Of a stretch of DNA of 64,000 nucleotides, positions 43,759 through 54,429 are shown piece by piece (position 1 is the stretch's first letter; every line of letters begins with the position of its first letter). Source of the stretch: Ephydatia muelleri (taxonomy: Eukaryota > Porifera > Demospongiae > Spongillida > Spongillidae); assembly GCA_013339895.1 (NCBI GenBank), contig JABACO010000070.1, forward strand, positions 92,001 through 156,000, written 5' to 3'. A program made the position numbers and the translations under genes. The notes under the pieces are model-generated. The model saw nothing but the letters and a program-made list of their open reading frames with translations, ran no database searches and was not told the DNA's origin.

Positions 43759-44444
43759 TCCTTTTTAAGAACAACAGAATTGTTTGCGGAATTAAGCAGA
43801 CGTATTGGAACAAGACTGGAGCTGTTTGTACACACCAAGGATCGAGCCACCATTACTCCTGTTCGGCATGAAGTGTCAGTTTCCACCATCCAGGTACCAA
43901 TACCAGGGCTTGCTTGTTTCACCATGACTTCCATTTCACTGGATGGCGGGACCACAATTTTTTCCAGGGTTACCAGTCCAATGGCAGGGCACTCGATGGG
44001 GGCTTCGACCTTTACTGGCATAACGTGATGGACCTGGACTGAAAGCTTATGTTGAGGAAAGGTTAGAATTTTGGCACCACAGTCAATGCAACACTTGTGA
44101 TTTTCTAGAAAATCCAGCCCCAAGATAGCTCCTACTGTAATATCTCCAGTCACAATTAGTGTTGCACCAAACTTCTTATTCCCAAAGACAATATCAAAAG
44201 AGCCAAACCCTTTCGTAGACAATGGGGACCCGTTAACACCCACCAGTCTGTTGCCAATCCATTGTTGCAATTCTGCCACATGTCCAGCACGGGCTATCTG
44301 GTTCCAGACACAGTTGTTGATCAAAGACACTGCGGCACCTGTATCAATAACAAATGTAACGGGAACGGAACAAACCACGCCTTCAACACAATAACTACTA
44401 CAAGGGGAGGATAATACAGAAACAATGAGGTCGTTCTGGGCCAT
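43755..44444 (-). CDS. Retropepsin (aspartic protease) domain of the gypsy element
   Basis: 229 codons open. The active site is FVIDTGAAVSLI; a flap region follows and the ILG box reads VGAILGLDFLENH. The C-terminal half is a linker that overlaps the start of the RT frame by 4 bp (43755-43758), compatible with frameshifting or a recent single-base change. The enzyme would work as a homodimer and process Gag-Pol. Confidence 0.85.
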   Translation of the reverse strand: MAQNDLIVSVLSSPCSSYCVEGVVCSVPVTFVIDTGAAVSLINNCVWNQIARAGHVAELQQWIGNRLVGVNGSPLSTKGFGSFDIVFGNKKFGATLIVTGDITVGAILGLDFLENHKCCIDCGAKILTFPQHKLSVQVHHVMPVKVEAPIECPAIGLVTLEKIVVPPSSEMEVMVKQASPGIGTWMVETDTSCRTGVMVARSLVCTNSSSLVPIRLLNSANNSVVLKKE

Positions 44445-44449
44445 TATTG

Positions 44450-45295
44450 GTTGTCCCTCTGGCAGTTGGCCCCTGCCGCCGAGGGTCTGTAGTTTCCCTG
44501 TTGCTGGGTTGAATCACGGCTTCTGCAGAGGCGAGCAATATGGCCTCTTTTCCCGCAGTTCCAGCAGCGTGGCTTGCGGGGTTCCCTTTGTTCCTCCCGC
44601 TCCGTGATAGCCTCACTGTTCTTTAGTCTCAGCTCCAGACGCTGCAGTCTTTCATTTATGGACTGTAGTGTGACGGCTAGAACTCCACTGCATTCTTGTT
44701 CCTCCGCTACTGTCGTCGATGCACTCGCATTGGGTAACTCCGCGTCTACCTGCGAAAAATTAACTCGAGCTGGCTTACCATGGCTACCACCAATATGACT
44801 CTAATTCTATTGTCAGGGAAACTGCCTCGTCCAGGCTTTTCGGGCGTCCCTGCCGAACTCCAAATGCAACCTGTGGTTTGTCAAGCTCGCCGAGGAACTG
44901 GTTCAGAGCCAAACGCTCACGCGCTGCCTCCTCGAGGTCAGGGTACGCTTTGTCAGCGAGCCCCTTCAAAATGTCAGCATAGGTAGCCCAGTCCTCTTCT
45001 TTGCGTCTGTTTCTCGAATGTAACTCCGCGACGTACACCTCACGCTTGCTGTCGGGGTTAAACGTTTAGCCAGAGCCTTCATACACTCACCATAATCGTT
45101 TCTAACATCCTCAGAACACCGCGAAAAGGCAGCCAGTGCTTTTCCTGTCAACCGAACGCGTAACCACTTCAACTTTTCGTCCGCACTCTCCCATTTGTTA
45201 ACAACAGCGACGTGCTTGAAGTGAGTTTCCCATTCTGGCCAGCTCGTCTTCTCACCGTCGAAGGGGTCCGGCAGAAGCACAGGTCGTTGTGCCAT
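44450..45295 (-). pseudogene. Gag with CCHC zinc knuckle, frameshifted
   Basis: Begins MAQRPVLLPDPFDGE (ATG at 45295), then WPEWETHFKHVAVVNKW and KWLRVRLTGKALAAF, a gypsy capsid pattern. A frame change near 45060 leads to YVAELHSRNRRKEEDW and LNQFLGELDKPQVAFG. Near 44560 a nucleocapsid knuckle CWNCGKRGHIARLC is visible in a third frame. The product would package the RNA. Confidence 0.75.
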
Positions 45296-45328
45296 AGCCA
45301 GTGCCAGAGGAGACAGGTCAGAGGTCAA

Positions 45329-45342
45329 TGCCGACTACGCCA
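45329..45342 (-). other. Primer-binding site matching tRNA-Ser
   Basis: Minus strand TGGCGTAGTCGGCA, complementary to the 3' end of the tRNA-Ser(AGA/UGA) type, one base from the 5' LTR. Confidence 0.7.
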
Positions 45343-45343
45343 A

Positions 45344-45452
45344 TGTAAGAGCAACAGTCTCACAGGTATCAGAAACTGATCATATCCACAAAATATACAT
45401 TATATATCAAGGGTGTGTGCGGATCTTCCGCGCATGCGTTAATTATCTTACA
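45344..45452 (-). repeat. 5' LTR
   Basis: 109 bp, TGTAAG to CTTACA on the plus strand; partner of 40515-40624. Confidence 0.9.
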
Positions 45453-45484
45453 CTACTTTTGACACAATGACAAACTTTTGACTA

Positions 45485-45564
45485 CAATCAGCAGTAGCAG
45501 CAGCGCTGCCACCCACCGCCAGCAGCAGCGCTGCCCCCACCGCCAGCAGCAGCGCTGCCCCCAC

Positions 45565-45600
<36 letters not shown>

Positions 45601-45780
45601 CACTGCCCCCGCTGTCACCAGCAGAAGCAGGAGCACCGCCACCGGCACCAGCAGTATTGACACCAGTGCACCAGTGCCCCCACACCACTTCGCCTGCTGC
45701 TCCCCCTGGCCGCTGCCACCACCACCCACATGGCTCCCATGGCCAGAACCAGGGTTCCGCTGCGGCAATAGAAGAGGCTG
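45485..45780. repeat. CAG/GCC-rich low-complexity tract
   Basis: Cag/gcc-type triplets with three copies of a ccaccgccagcagcagcgctg unit. Long Gln, Ala/Pro or Gly/Ala frames exist in several phases, so no frame is favoured. Could be part of the gene interrupted by the gypsy element. Confidence 0.6.
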
Positions 45781-45938
45781 GGGGAGACATAGAGGACAAG
45801 GCCCGAACAGTAAATAACATTAAGAACTCCTATACATATAATTTTGATTATTAAATTTTTAAACCTCCCTCCCTCCCTTCGAAAATTAAATCAATTTGTG
45901 ACCACTTATAAAGACGCCAGAGGAAAAAAACTAATGAA

Positions 45939-46220
45939 ACAAGTAAATAAAAACATTCTCTAACGAGAAAGTTGTTGGTATATAGGATTGACCAATGGTG
46001 GTGTAAAAAGCATGGACAAGAGTGACAGAAATTTGACTGGAAAATTGAAATAGGCCTATATTTAGCACACTAACGTTATAACAGTGCATGCCTGAGTGAT
46101 GGGCTAAATGTAGGCCTATTCCAAATTTCTGTCACTTTTGTTTCCATGCTTTTTACACCACCATTGGTCAATCCTATATACCAACACTTTCTCGTTAGAG
46201 AATGTTTTTATTTACTTGTC
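45939..46220. mobile_element. Foldback/MITE-like element
   Basis: Arms 45939-46060 and 46110-46220 are inverted near-copies (aagtaaataaaaacattctc at the left, its complement at the right) around a loop of about 50 bp. Non-coding. Confidence 0.75.
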
Positions 46221-46229
46221 ATAAGTATG

Positions 46230-46860
46230 ATTCGCGAGGTTCTCTGATAGCTATACATATTGACATTGACATCGATCGAGCGAGAGTATTTGGCGCAGAA
46301 CACAAAGGAGATGTACGTGCACATTTTCGCGCTCGTTTCGCGCCAATGATTTAATTGGGCAAATTGCGCTCGCTCAATGTATGGGAGGCGGGGATTATTA
46401 CATTGGGCGCGAATCAAGCGGGAAAACGTGCACGTGTTTATTCAACTGTATCTCCGTAACAGATGGCATAAAAATTAACGAGCAGAACAAATCGATAGGT
46501 ATAGGACCTCTCTACCTACATACCGAATTTGAAGCGATTTCATACTCCTACAGAAAGTTATGGCGGGTTTGAACCCGGTGGGGTATCGAACGTTGCAATA
46601 CTGGCAAGGAGCAAGTGCAAGATCCCAAAAAGTATTTACCATATAGAGAAATGGTGTGGTATGAAGTGGTTGAAATAAGATGTTGATAGCGTAATCCGTT
46701 CGGAAGATCTAACGCTTCAACGAGAAGCATTTATATAGCATTTTTATATATAAATGTGAGTTTATCATTTTCGCGTGAAACTGTCCCATGTTTTGATGAG
46801 TATACAGTGTCAACTGCCAGTTGGATAACTTCTTATACTATTCATTGATGAGTCACTAAA
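46230..46860. other. No recognised gene
   Basis: Around 46405-46480 the sequence gcgaatcaagcgggaaaa...ctgtatctccgtaacagatgg resembles 24836-24900, a diverged dispersed repeat. Nothing else is visible. Confidence 0.4.
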
Positions 46861-46929
46861 AAGGGAGTGAGCTGAAGATCTCAGTGAAGGTATTCAGCAT
46901 CCACTTTTGCCTGAAACATTGCACGTCTA

Positions 46930-47535
46930 AGTGTTGCCTGTGAAAGCTTTCTCCAGAATAGACAACATCTTTTCAACATAATTAGAAGTCACGTCACTCA
47001 TCTGAGCCATCAACATCCGAGCTTTGACAGATGTAGGGGTACCACGGCAGTTTGCAATGGAAAGTGCAATGCTTCTTGTCATACCAGTTTCAGATGCATT
47101 CAAAGCAGGTATAGCATTTTCCCCATCTCCATCTGAGTCATCAGATCCTCCCTGTCAGCACCATCTGGGATTTTAATCCATTTCTTCAGTTCAGGCACAT
47201 GCCAAGCTGGAAGTAGCATCTTCAGAATTCCTGCTGTCATTGCTCTGACCACTCTTTGGATCGGGTGAAATGCAGATGCATTAAGTGTCATTCCTGAATT
47301 TAGCTTTTCTCCTGTCATCTACACTGGGAAATCTCTTCATATCACTGAACACACTTTTTTCTGACATACCCAGCAACTTGAGCATACGAACAATATTTGC
47401 CTGCGTCATTGCCCATGTCGTCGGTGCTTGCTGATAATTGCCTACTGTTCCCGCTCTTGGTGATATCGATCCAGCGTCTGACGTTACAGTAACGAGCTGT
47501 TTCAACCTCACTAATAACTGGCTCCCACAAACTCA
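46930..47535 (-). pseudogene. Unrecognised protein-like region
   Basis: Minus-strand frames 47281-47511 (QANIVRMLKLLGMSEKSVFS, MKRFPSVDDRRKAKF) and 47100-47318 (IQRVVRAMTAGILKMLLPAW), then a further frame with MLMAQMSDVTSNYVEKML, follow each other with frame changes and read like one soluble helical protein. I do not recognise the family. It may be a spliced gene or a transposon remnant. Confidence 0.3.
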
Positions 47536-47539
47536 TAAC

Positions 47540-48700
47540 CCGGGATTTCGACTTCCAAGCTTAAGAACTCTAAACTAGGCCGGGCGTTTCGAGTCACGTT
47601 GACCCTGATAGGTTCAATGTCATGCATGCATGCAGGATGTTCCTGCATGGGACGACCCTTAGGCTTCGCACATTTGCAACATGAACTGCAACTCCCGGAA
47701 TCGCACCATTTACACGCTCCCTCTTATGTTTGCAGCGTTGCAAACCTTGAGTGTCGGCCATTATCGATGCATGCATATGTATACCCTCAATACGCGCGGG
47801 AGGGGGGGGAGGGGGGGAGGGAGGAGGAGGATGGTGCAAACGTGTATATGTGTGCTAATAAGAACGGCTTCTAAGTGATATCTAACTCATACTAAAGTGC
47901 AAGCATGTAGCTTTTCAGCTAGAGGCATGTTCAAATTAGTCATCACTACGTCCGTCATCATACAATGTAGATGTCTGTACCTACACGCATAACGAATCGT
48001 ATTTTCGGGCTGTCAGGTCGAAGGACAGTGTAGAAAACCGATTTCCTCTGACACACGATTGTACATAGAATGATATATGAGATGAAAAGCTTATAAACAC
48101 ACTATCAAGGCTATAAGATTCGCCATTAAAAAGTGTTACATTTGACCGCGAAACTGCGAAAATCTATAGAGCGCTTGACTCACGATTCTTGACTCACGAT
48201 TCTTGCAAAGCCCCTACCTGTGATTAAGGTATCGACAAGAAATCGATTATTGGGTTTAAAAAACACCAGCGACAACTTTTTTTATAGTGCAGTTCACACT
48301 TTGTTGTATCATTCTTTCATGGACCGCGTGTTGTTAAATATATTCAACTGAACTAGGTACCCTCTTGACCATCTGAAATGAGTCAAACAATACCTTCCTA
48401 TCTTACATTCAGAGTAGTATACAATAAAAAATCATTCAAATTTCCATAAATCTCTATTGGAGGAGTACTAATCCTATGAGGAACCTCGTAGCAGTGGCTG
48501 AAAATTCCATCCACCTGGCAGAGTGATAGCTTATCATGTTATCCATCATGGGGCTTCTTTCAAACTTAAATAGCAACTTTCCCTAATTTATGGTATTCAA
48601 AAATGAATTTTACCCCAATGGACGTGTGTGCGCGGGAAATGTGACGGACGTTTGCAAATTGGCCAGGAATTGCTAATGAGCGTCCGAAATTTCTCGCAAT
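47540..48700. other. No recognised gene
   Basis: A G-rich tract at 47801-47830 and short frames only. Confidence 0.4.
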
Positions 48701-48710
48701 GTGCTGGCGG

Positions 48711-50880
48711 CAGGGCTGCCGCGATATATCGCGATATACGATATATCGCGATATTTTTTATATATCGCGATATGCGATATATCGCGATATTTTTTTTGGC
48801 GTTTTCGCGATATTTTTTGGGGGTATTTCATGATAAAAACTTGCGCGGAAATGACCTCTTGCCACAACTTTTGGAAGATTGTTCCAACGGGTCCCTAATT
48901 GCCAGTGCCCTGGCGGTGTTGTTCCTTGGAGTCCATCCACAAGAGTTGTAATATACCTTGAAACACCGCCTAAAGTAGGGTACTTTTCTCCCTGCAGAAA
49001 GTCTGTGGCAATTTGAAACGGCTTCAACAGCGAACACAACTTCTCTGCAGCCAGCCATTCGTCAGCAGATGGTACTAGATGAGCGTATTTGCTTTCAGCC
49101 AAGACATTTGTAATGTGCTTCTGCAGTAGTACACATCGTTGTAACATTGTAAAATGTGGATTCCACCTTGTGCAGATGTCCTTGATAAGCTTAAGGCTGC
49201 GTCTATGTGGGAGCACTGGAACATCTACAATGGCATCAGACTCATCTTCAGGCTGCACACCATCATCTTCATGCGACTCATCTTCAGACTGCACACCATC
49301 ATCATCTTCCTGTGACTCATCATCAAACAACCTAAATCAGTACCCTGCTGGCTTTTTTTCAGCGCATCCAAGCATCGGGCTGTTGTTGATGTGATGAAAT
49401 CGTTCTGAACCGCTCAATCAATGAAGCAGAAAGGGCAGTTCTTTACCTAAAGGAAGAACAAATTTTACTCATTGTGCATGCCATGCATATTACACAAACC
49501 AGCTATATAGCGTGTGCCGATGTGTTAGTATTAGGTACTCATACCTCTAAGGAATTTTTGATGGATAGTTGCAACTTGTGGCAAGAGCATCGCACTTGCT
49601 CTTCACTAACTCCCTCTTCAATCAGCTTCCTAATGCTGCTGCAACAAATTAGCTCCTTGATCAGAGGCGATTGCGTCTAGCCGATTTTCAAGCATGAATT
49701 CTGTGTTACCAAACCCTTCACTATTGATGAAATTTCTTCTGCTGTATGTGAAGCTATATTTCATGGAATGCATTAATTACACTGTTATGATGATAATTTT
49801 TCTTACCATTGCTGATGGATACACCAAGCATGCATTACATCAAATTCCACTGAGAATCAAGCCAGTGTGCAGTTATGGCAATATATGAATCTCCTGTGTG
49901 CATTGATGCAGCATCAGTTGTGATGGAAACTGAGACAGCATCGGCAATCATCGCTTTGATCTAGTAAGAGAAACACAATCTTATGCACAAAACTAATGAA
50001 ATTATTAAGGATGAGCCAGCTTTATAGCTAACCTTTTTCAAGACGTTCTCATACTGCATGTCAATCAGTAGAGTCGTCTTAGTCCTATGGGATATTTCAT
50101 ATGAACCATTTGATATGTAATCCAGAAATTCTCGAAACTCTGGGCTGTCCATTAACTTTGGTGGAAGCAGGTTTGCAGTGAAGGCTTTGACCAGTAGTTC
50201 GTTAGCTCTGGTAAGTTTTCTCCCTTCAAAACATTGGGTTGCATCTGAGTGATGTATCTTTCCAGGGTTTTTACCGGCAGACAGTCCAGTACTGGAAACA
50301 CCCTTTATCTCTGCGGACTGTGCTTGAACCAGGGCTAGGGGTAGCAGGGCTGGTACTGGTGGTGGTGCAGCCTATCCGAGCAACTTCCTTATCACACCTA
50401 TTAGGCCTATATCAGTAAATGAATTATTGTGAAACATATAATGTCATTTATTACTGAGTAGCAGATAAGGCCTGAAGACCAAAAAGGACTTACATTATGC
50501 TGCTTTCTGTGACACCAACACACCATGCACATATTTTAGGTGATGTCGCATGTTAGACGTGTTGTTGCCCTTTCTGGAAACCCATGCACAGCACCTGTTG
50601 CATACAACCCAGGAGGACCCAATCGCTTTCCTGTGCCACCCAAAATGTTCCCACACGCACTCCTAAACGTTTTGCGGTCAACGGCCAAATATCCTCTTTC
50701 CCTACAGCATGGTAGGACGGTCTATCAGTCGCTTCTTTTGATCCCGCCATAACGCGTAACCTCAACAAAGATTATTATTGAAATTAATAGCAATGAATAC
50801 TTTAATGTCACCAATGATCATTAATATTCATCACTTTAATAACCATAAATATATATCGCGATACATATCGCGATATTTTA
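48711..50880 (-). mobile_element. hAT-like transposon with cgatatatcg repeat ends
   Basis: The left end begins CAGGGCTGCC at 48711, a hAT-style terminus, followed by about 90 bp of CGATATATCGCGATAT palindromes. At the right, TATATCGCGATACATATCGCG occurs at 50851-50875 but the matching GGCAGCCCTG terminus is missing, so the right end is altered. The transposase gene lies between on the minus strand. Confidence 0.6.
48758..50768 (-). pseudogene. hAT transposase with BED zinc finger (ZBED-like)
   Basis: The BED finger (50690-50545) has SVWEHFGWHRKAIGSSWVVC and CRKG-like spacing, ending SNMRHHLKYVHG. Downstream pieces include LMDSPEFREFLDYISNGSYE, IADAVSVSITTDAAS (with the first catalytic Asp region), then 48758-49330 with DICTRWNPHFTMLQRC and LLKPFQIATDFLQGEKYPTL. 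The order is that of ZBED-type hAT transposases. The reading frame is split by introns or frameshifts, and the C-terminal dimerisation region runs into the terminal repeats, so the protein looks truncated. Confidence 0.65.
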
Positions 50881-51469
50881 CTCAATCAATTGAAGGTCGC
50901 TCACAATGCTTTGATTGTTTCATTTTAGCCAGGACAATGCCCTTGTGGGTTTGTGGTAGCAGTCAGACCCCAAGGCCAACAGTACCTAGGGAGTATAGAA
51001 GGCCAACAGTATACCATATCAACGCTAATAGTACATGGCTACACTACACATCTGCTCTGTACTGACTTGTTGGAGTCATGAATGTTTGGGGCAGTATGCT
51101 CCAATAGCAGAGAGGAGAGTTGTAGGAGAAGGATGCACATGGGGTCCTGGGGAAGAGGCCAAGGTATGACCGTATAAGGTCTAGGCATATTGAGTGGAAT
51201 ACTCACTGAGGAGCCAAAGGACTTGTCAGGGTTAATGATCTTATTAATAATACACTGATGACAATGTCTGACTCAGGCTCAGGGGTCCCCCAGGAGGGCT
51301 GTCCTCCTCATGCTAAGAAGATTGGAATCAAAATGTACTGGAGGATCTGATGGAGCAAGGAAAGTGAGGAGGTGAAGGTGGAAGGGAGGAGGGAAATGGT
51401 ATGTGTAATTTGTCAGAGATGTCCCTGCTGGTGACATGTACATGACTACAGGAGGACAGAGAAGGGAGA

Positions 51470-51850
51470 GGGAGGAGGGAGGAGGAGGGGGGAGGAGCAG
51501 GGAGAGGGAGGGGTGAGGGAGGGAGGGAAGGGAGGAGGGGAGGGATGGAGGGAGGGAGGGGGGGGGAGGGAGGAGGGAGGGAGGGAGGGAGGGAGGGAGG
51601 GAGGGAGGGAGGGAGGGAGGGAGGGAGGGAGGGAGGAGGGAGGGCGGGAGGGAGGGAGGGGGAGGGAGGGAGGGAGGGAGGGAGGGAGGGAGGGAGGGAG
51701 GGAGGGAGGGAGGGAGGGAGGGAGGGAGGGAGGGCAGGGAGGGATAGGGAGGAGGGAGGGAGGGAGGGAGGGAGGGAGGGAGGGAGGGAGGAGGGAGGGA
51801 GGGAGGGAGGGAGGGAGGGAGGGGGGGAAAAAGGGAGGGAGGAAGTGAGG
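51470..51850. repeat. (GGGA)n purine microsatellite
   Basis: About 380 bp of gaggga/ggga repeats, purine-only on the plus strand. The long Pro/Ser or Gly/Arg frames here are repeat artefacts. Confidence 0.95.
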
Positions 51851-52184
51851 AAGTGGTGGAGTATGTGGACAGGAGAGAAAGAAAGGAGAGGAGGAGGAGC
51901 GAGGATAAGAGCAAAGAAAGATGGAACACAAACTAAGTGTACACAATGTACCTGGGCAGGCTGGCTGTAGCACTGATGACGCCCAACACCACGTTCCAAC
52001 TGGAGTGCAGTACCTGTGGGCGTGACTGGAGGACATGTCCAACAGATAACGTATATGAGCACAGATCATACTGTGACCATGCACACTGTTATTTGCGCAT
52101 GTTGCACACGGGTTAGAGCAGAGAAGACAGCCATGTACAGTAGAAAGTGAAGGGGAGGAGGCCAGGGTGTTGTAGCTGATCTCA

Positions 52185-53056
52185 GTAAGGGGCAGCAGAA
52201 CACCCGTCAGAGCACCATTTCAATACAAACTGAAGTTGATGAGGATGCATACTGTGGTTGGCAAGTCCCAAGACACAATGATGTAGGTGGAGCCCAATCT
52301 GCACCGACACAGCATCAAATCCTCCGGTGCTGGGGAAGGAGGAGGATAAGAATGACATCACATGCACACACATGACATCACACATACATGTACATGTAGA
52401 CACAGTCAGTGACATTACACACAATCACACACGAGGTACCATTCAGGAGGGGATAAGACACATGCTACGGAACTGGACTGTGGACTGGTTAATAAAACCA
52501 TAAGGAACATGTGCCGCTGAATGTAGCCAGGCCCTACCGTTGAGGAGGTGCCCACATCTCGACGGGACTTAAGGTGGGGACTCGATGGTGCAAGTGTAGG
52601 CAGTGATGACATAGTCAGGTTGGAGGGGAGCATTCCATTGGAGGAACATGGAAGAGGAATTGGTATTGAGGATGAGGGGGGAGCTTGGCCCACAGGTGCT
52701 AAGGGTGCCAGAAAGATAAAAGTGGTTGTCAATGACCACTTGGGCTTTGTTGAATATAATTGAACTACCACTATCCAGTGTTGTGACATTGGAACACCAC
52801 CAGTCTGACATCCCAGCTGTGGTGCATGGCTTCCACAAAGCTGTACTACATTGATGGCTGCAGGTTATGTACCATGGAAACACTGGAGGTAGTGAGAAGG
52901 ACGTTCCCCAGTACAGAAACAACTTACACATTGCAGGCTGTGATGATCCAATTGGAACTGAGGGGGTTAAACTACATAACATTGATGAGAGTGCCAGAGC
53001 TGAGGGCTTGGAACCTCAATGGTGCTTGAAAGGGACCAAATGTGACAACCATACAC

Positions 53057-53087
<31 letters not shown>

Positions 53088-53396
53088 CCACACACTCAAT
53101 GACAGTTGTGCATGTAATGTACATGTATGTGAGCATGTGTGAGTGATACATGTGTGAATGTGAGTATACATGAATACATATGTTCACACACCACACACAT
53201 AAAACACACACATGCACATGGGCCTCACATTGATTTTCATTGCAAACGGGGGTGTGGCACCTACATGTACTTACACAGCTGCGGTGTGAGTGGGGCTACA
53301 AATACAAGTGGTGGTCACAATAAATGGGTGGGGATGTATAATAATCGGAGATCAACACTTCCAAAGGGTGGGGTTTCCCCAAGAAAGGTGCCCCCC

Positions 53397-53437
<41 letters not shown>

Positions 53438-53625
53438 TATCCCACACATCATACTGGATCAACAGGCTGTGTGGATTGGACAGTGCAGTCACACCGTTCA
53501 GAGCAGTAACATGGGAGCAGCCTGGAATGTGGGCATGGCTTGTAATGTCTTCAAGCTGCTGGAGTGCTTTGGCCACACCCACCGGATGTGCAGGCCTGTA
53601 CCAGTATGTACGCTGTAAACAGTTG
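52185..53625 (-). CDS. Candidate exons of a cell-surface protein with fibronectin-III-like segments
   Basis: Minus strand 52982-52569 contains SSSMFLQWNAPLQPDYVITA, a fibronectin-III-like strand pattern, preceded by cysteine-containing sequence (WWCSNVTTLDSGSS). Near 52330 a ccccag acceptor is followed by APEDLMLCRCRLGSTYIIVS, another possible FN3 start. A third open block (53625-53445, YWYRPAHPVGVAKALQQL) may be an upstream exon. Splice phases were not resolved and a stop separates parts, so exon borders are uncertain. Candidate for a sponge adhesion or receptor protein; alternatively a decayed gene. Confidence 0.35.
53398..53437. repeat. Poly-C tract
   Basis: About 40 consecutive C bases. 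Confidence 0.95.
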
Positions 53626-53639
53626 TAGTCCATATACAG

Positions 53640-54420
53640 TGTATGGTATTGGACAGGGTAGGGATTTACCATTCCCACCCCCTGGTTTGCCCCTAATTTG
53701 AATCCTCGATTAGCTATCCAGGGCAACGATGAACACCAATCGTCGTGCATATCTTTAAAGTTAGAGTAAAATTCAGTATTCAGAGCGTGCACGTGAGCAT
53801 ATCAGAGATGAGGTTGCAGTCCACACGGCGGTTTGCTCTTATTGAACGCGTGGAAAGTAGGCCCTCCGCCCGAAAAATTGAAATGGTTTACATGCCCCAT
53901 AGCAACGAACATGACAACCGATGTCCTTTAGAACCAGCTATGTTACTAAGTTCGTAAAACGCATTAACACCTAAAAGCCATACTAGAAGTGACAAACACC
54001 TCTGACCTTTATTTTAAGCATAAATCACGTGGCCTGACGTTTGTTGTCTGTCAGCTCTGGCGCTTCGAAGCAATTGACTTTCAAGCGGTGATCGCCGACC
54101 TCGCGTGTTCAAACGACGATAACGACGTCAGGAACCGAGATAGAACTGACCCAAACTATCACGGTAAAGTTAATAGAATGCTGTACCTGTTTTTGGTACA
54201 AGCTAACGGTGACGCATTTTCTGAAGTAGTTTTCAAGCCTTTAGAAAATCCGCCATTTTGGCGTCTTTTGGGGGTTGGAACTGTTGCAAGTGGATGTTTT
54301 ATTTGACAGAATGTTATTAAACACTCCAAAGTGAGCTGCATCACATAGCTAAATATTCTTTACTGTCTTAGCTGGAGGAGGGATGGCAGCTACAGTTGTG
54401 GTTCAATGCTTAATAGATGT
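53640..54420. other. No recognised gene
   Basis: Short frames without recognisable motifs. Confidence 0.4.
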
Positions 54421-54429
54421 TCTTAACTA

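Larger units (their letters stand above)
40515..45452 (-). mobile_element. Nearly complete Ty3/gypsy retrotransposon with 110-bp LTRs
   Basis: LTRs at 40515-40624 and 45344-45452 start TGTAAG and end CTTACA. A 4-bp target duplication CTAC lies outside (40511-40514 and 45453-45456). The PBS is at 45329-45342 and a purine tract (read on the minus strand) at 40625-40637 beside the 3' LTR. Gag, protease, RT, RNase H and integrase follow in the usual gypsy order. A few single-base frameshifts are present, and the two LTRs differ at only a few positions by eye, so the insertion is young. Confidence 0.9.

Noticed and set aside
45448..45820. Possible polyglutamine or Gly/Ala protein
   Set aside because: CAG/GCC low-complexity DNA gives several equally long frames on both strands; no start, splice or domain favours one.
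46557..46590. tRNA T-loop-like word (gggtttgaaccc)
   Set aside because: No matching A box, acceptor stem or anticodon stem nearby.
51328..52062. Pro/Ser-rich frames of over 200 codons
   Set aside because: Produced by the GGGA microsatellite; the same length appears in three frames on both strands.
53398..53437. Poly-C as a LINE or SINE tail
   Set aside because: No retroelement frame or target duplication adjoins it.
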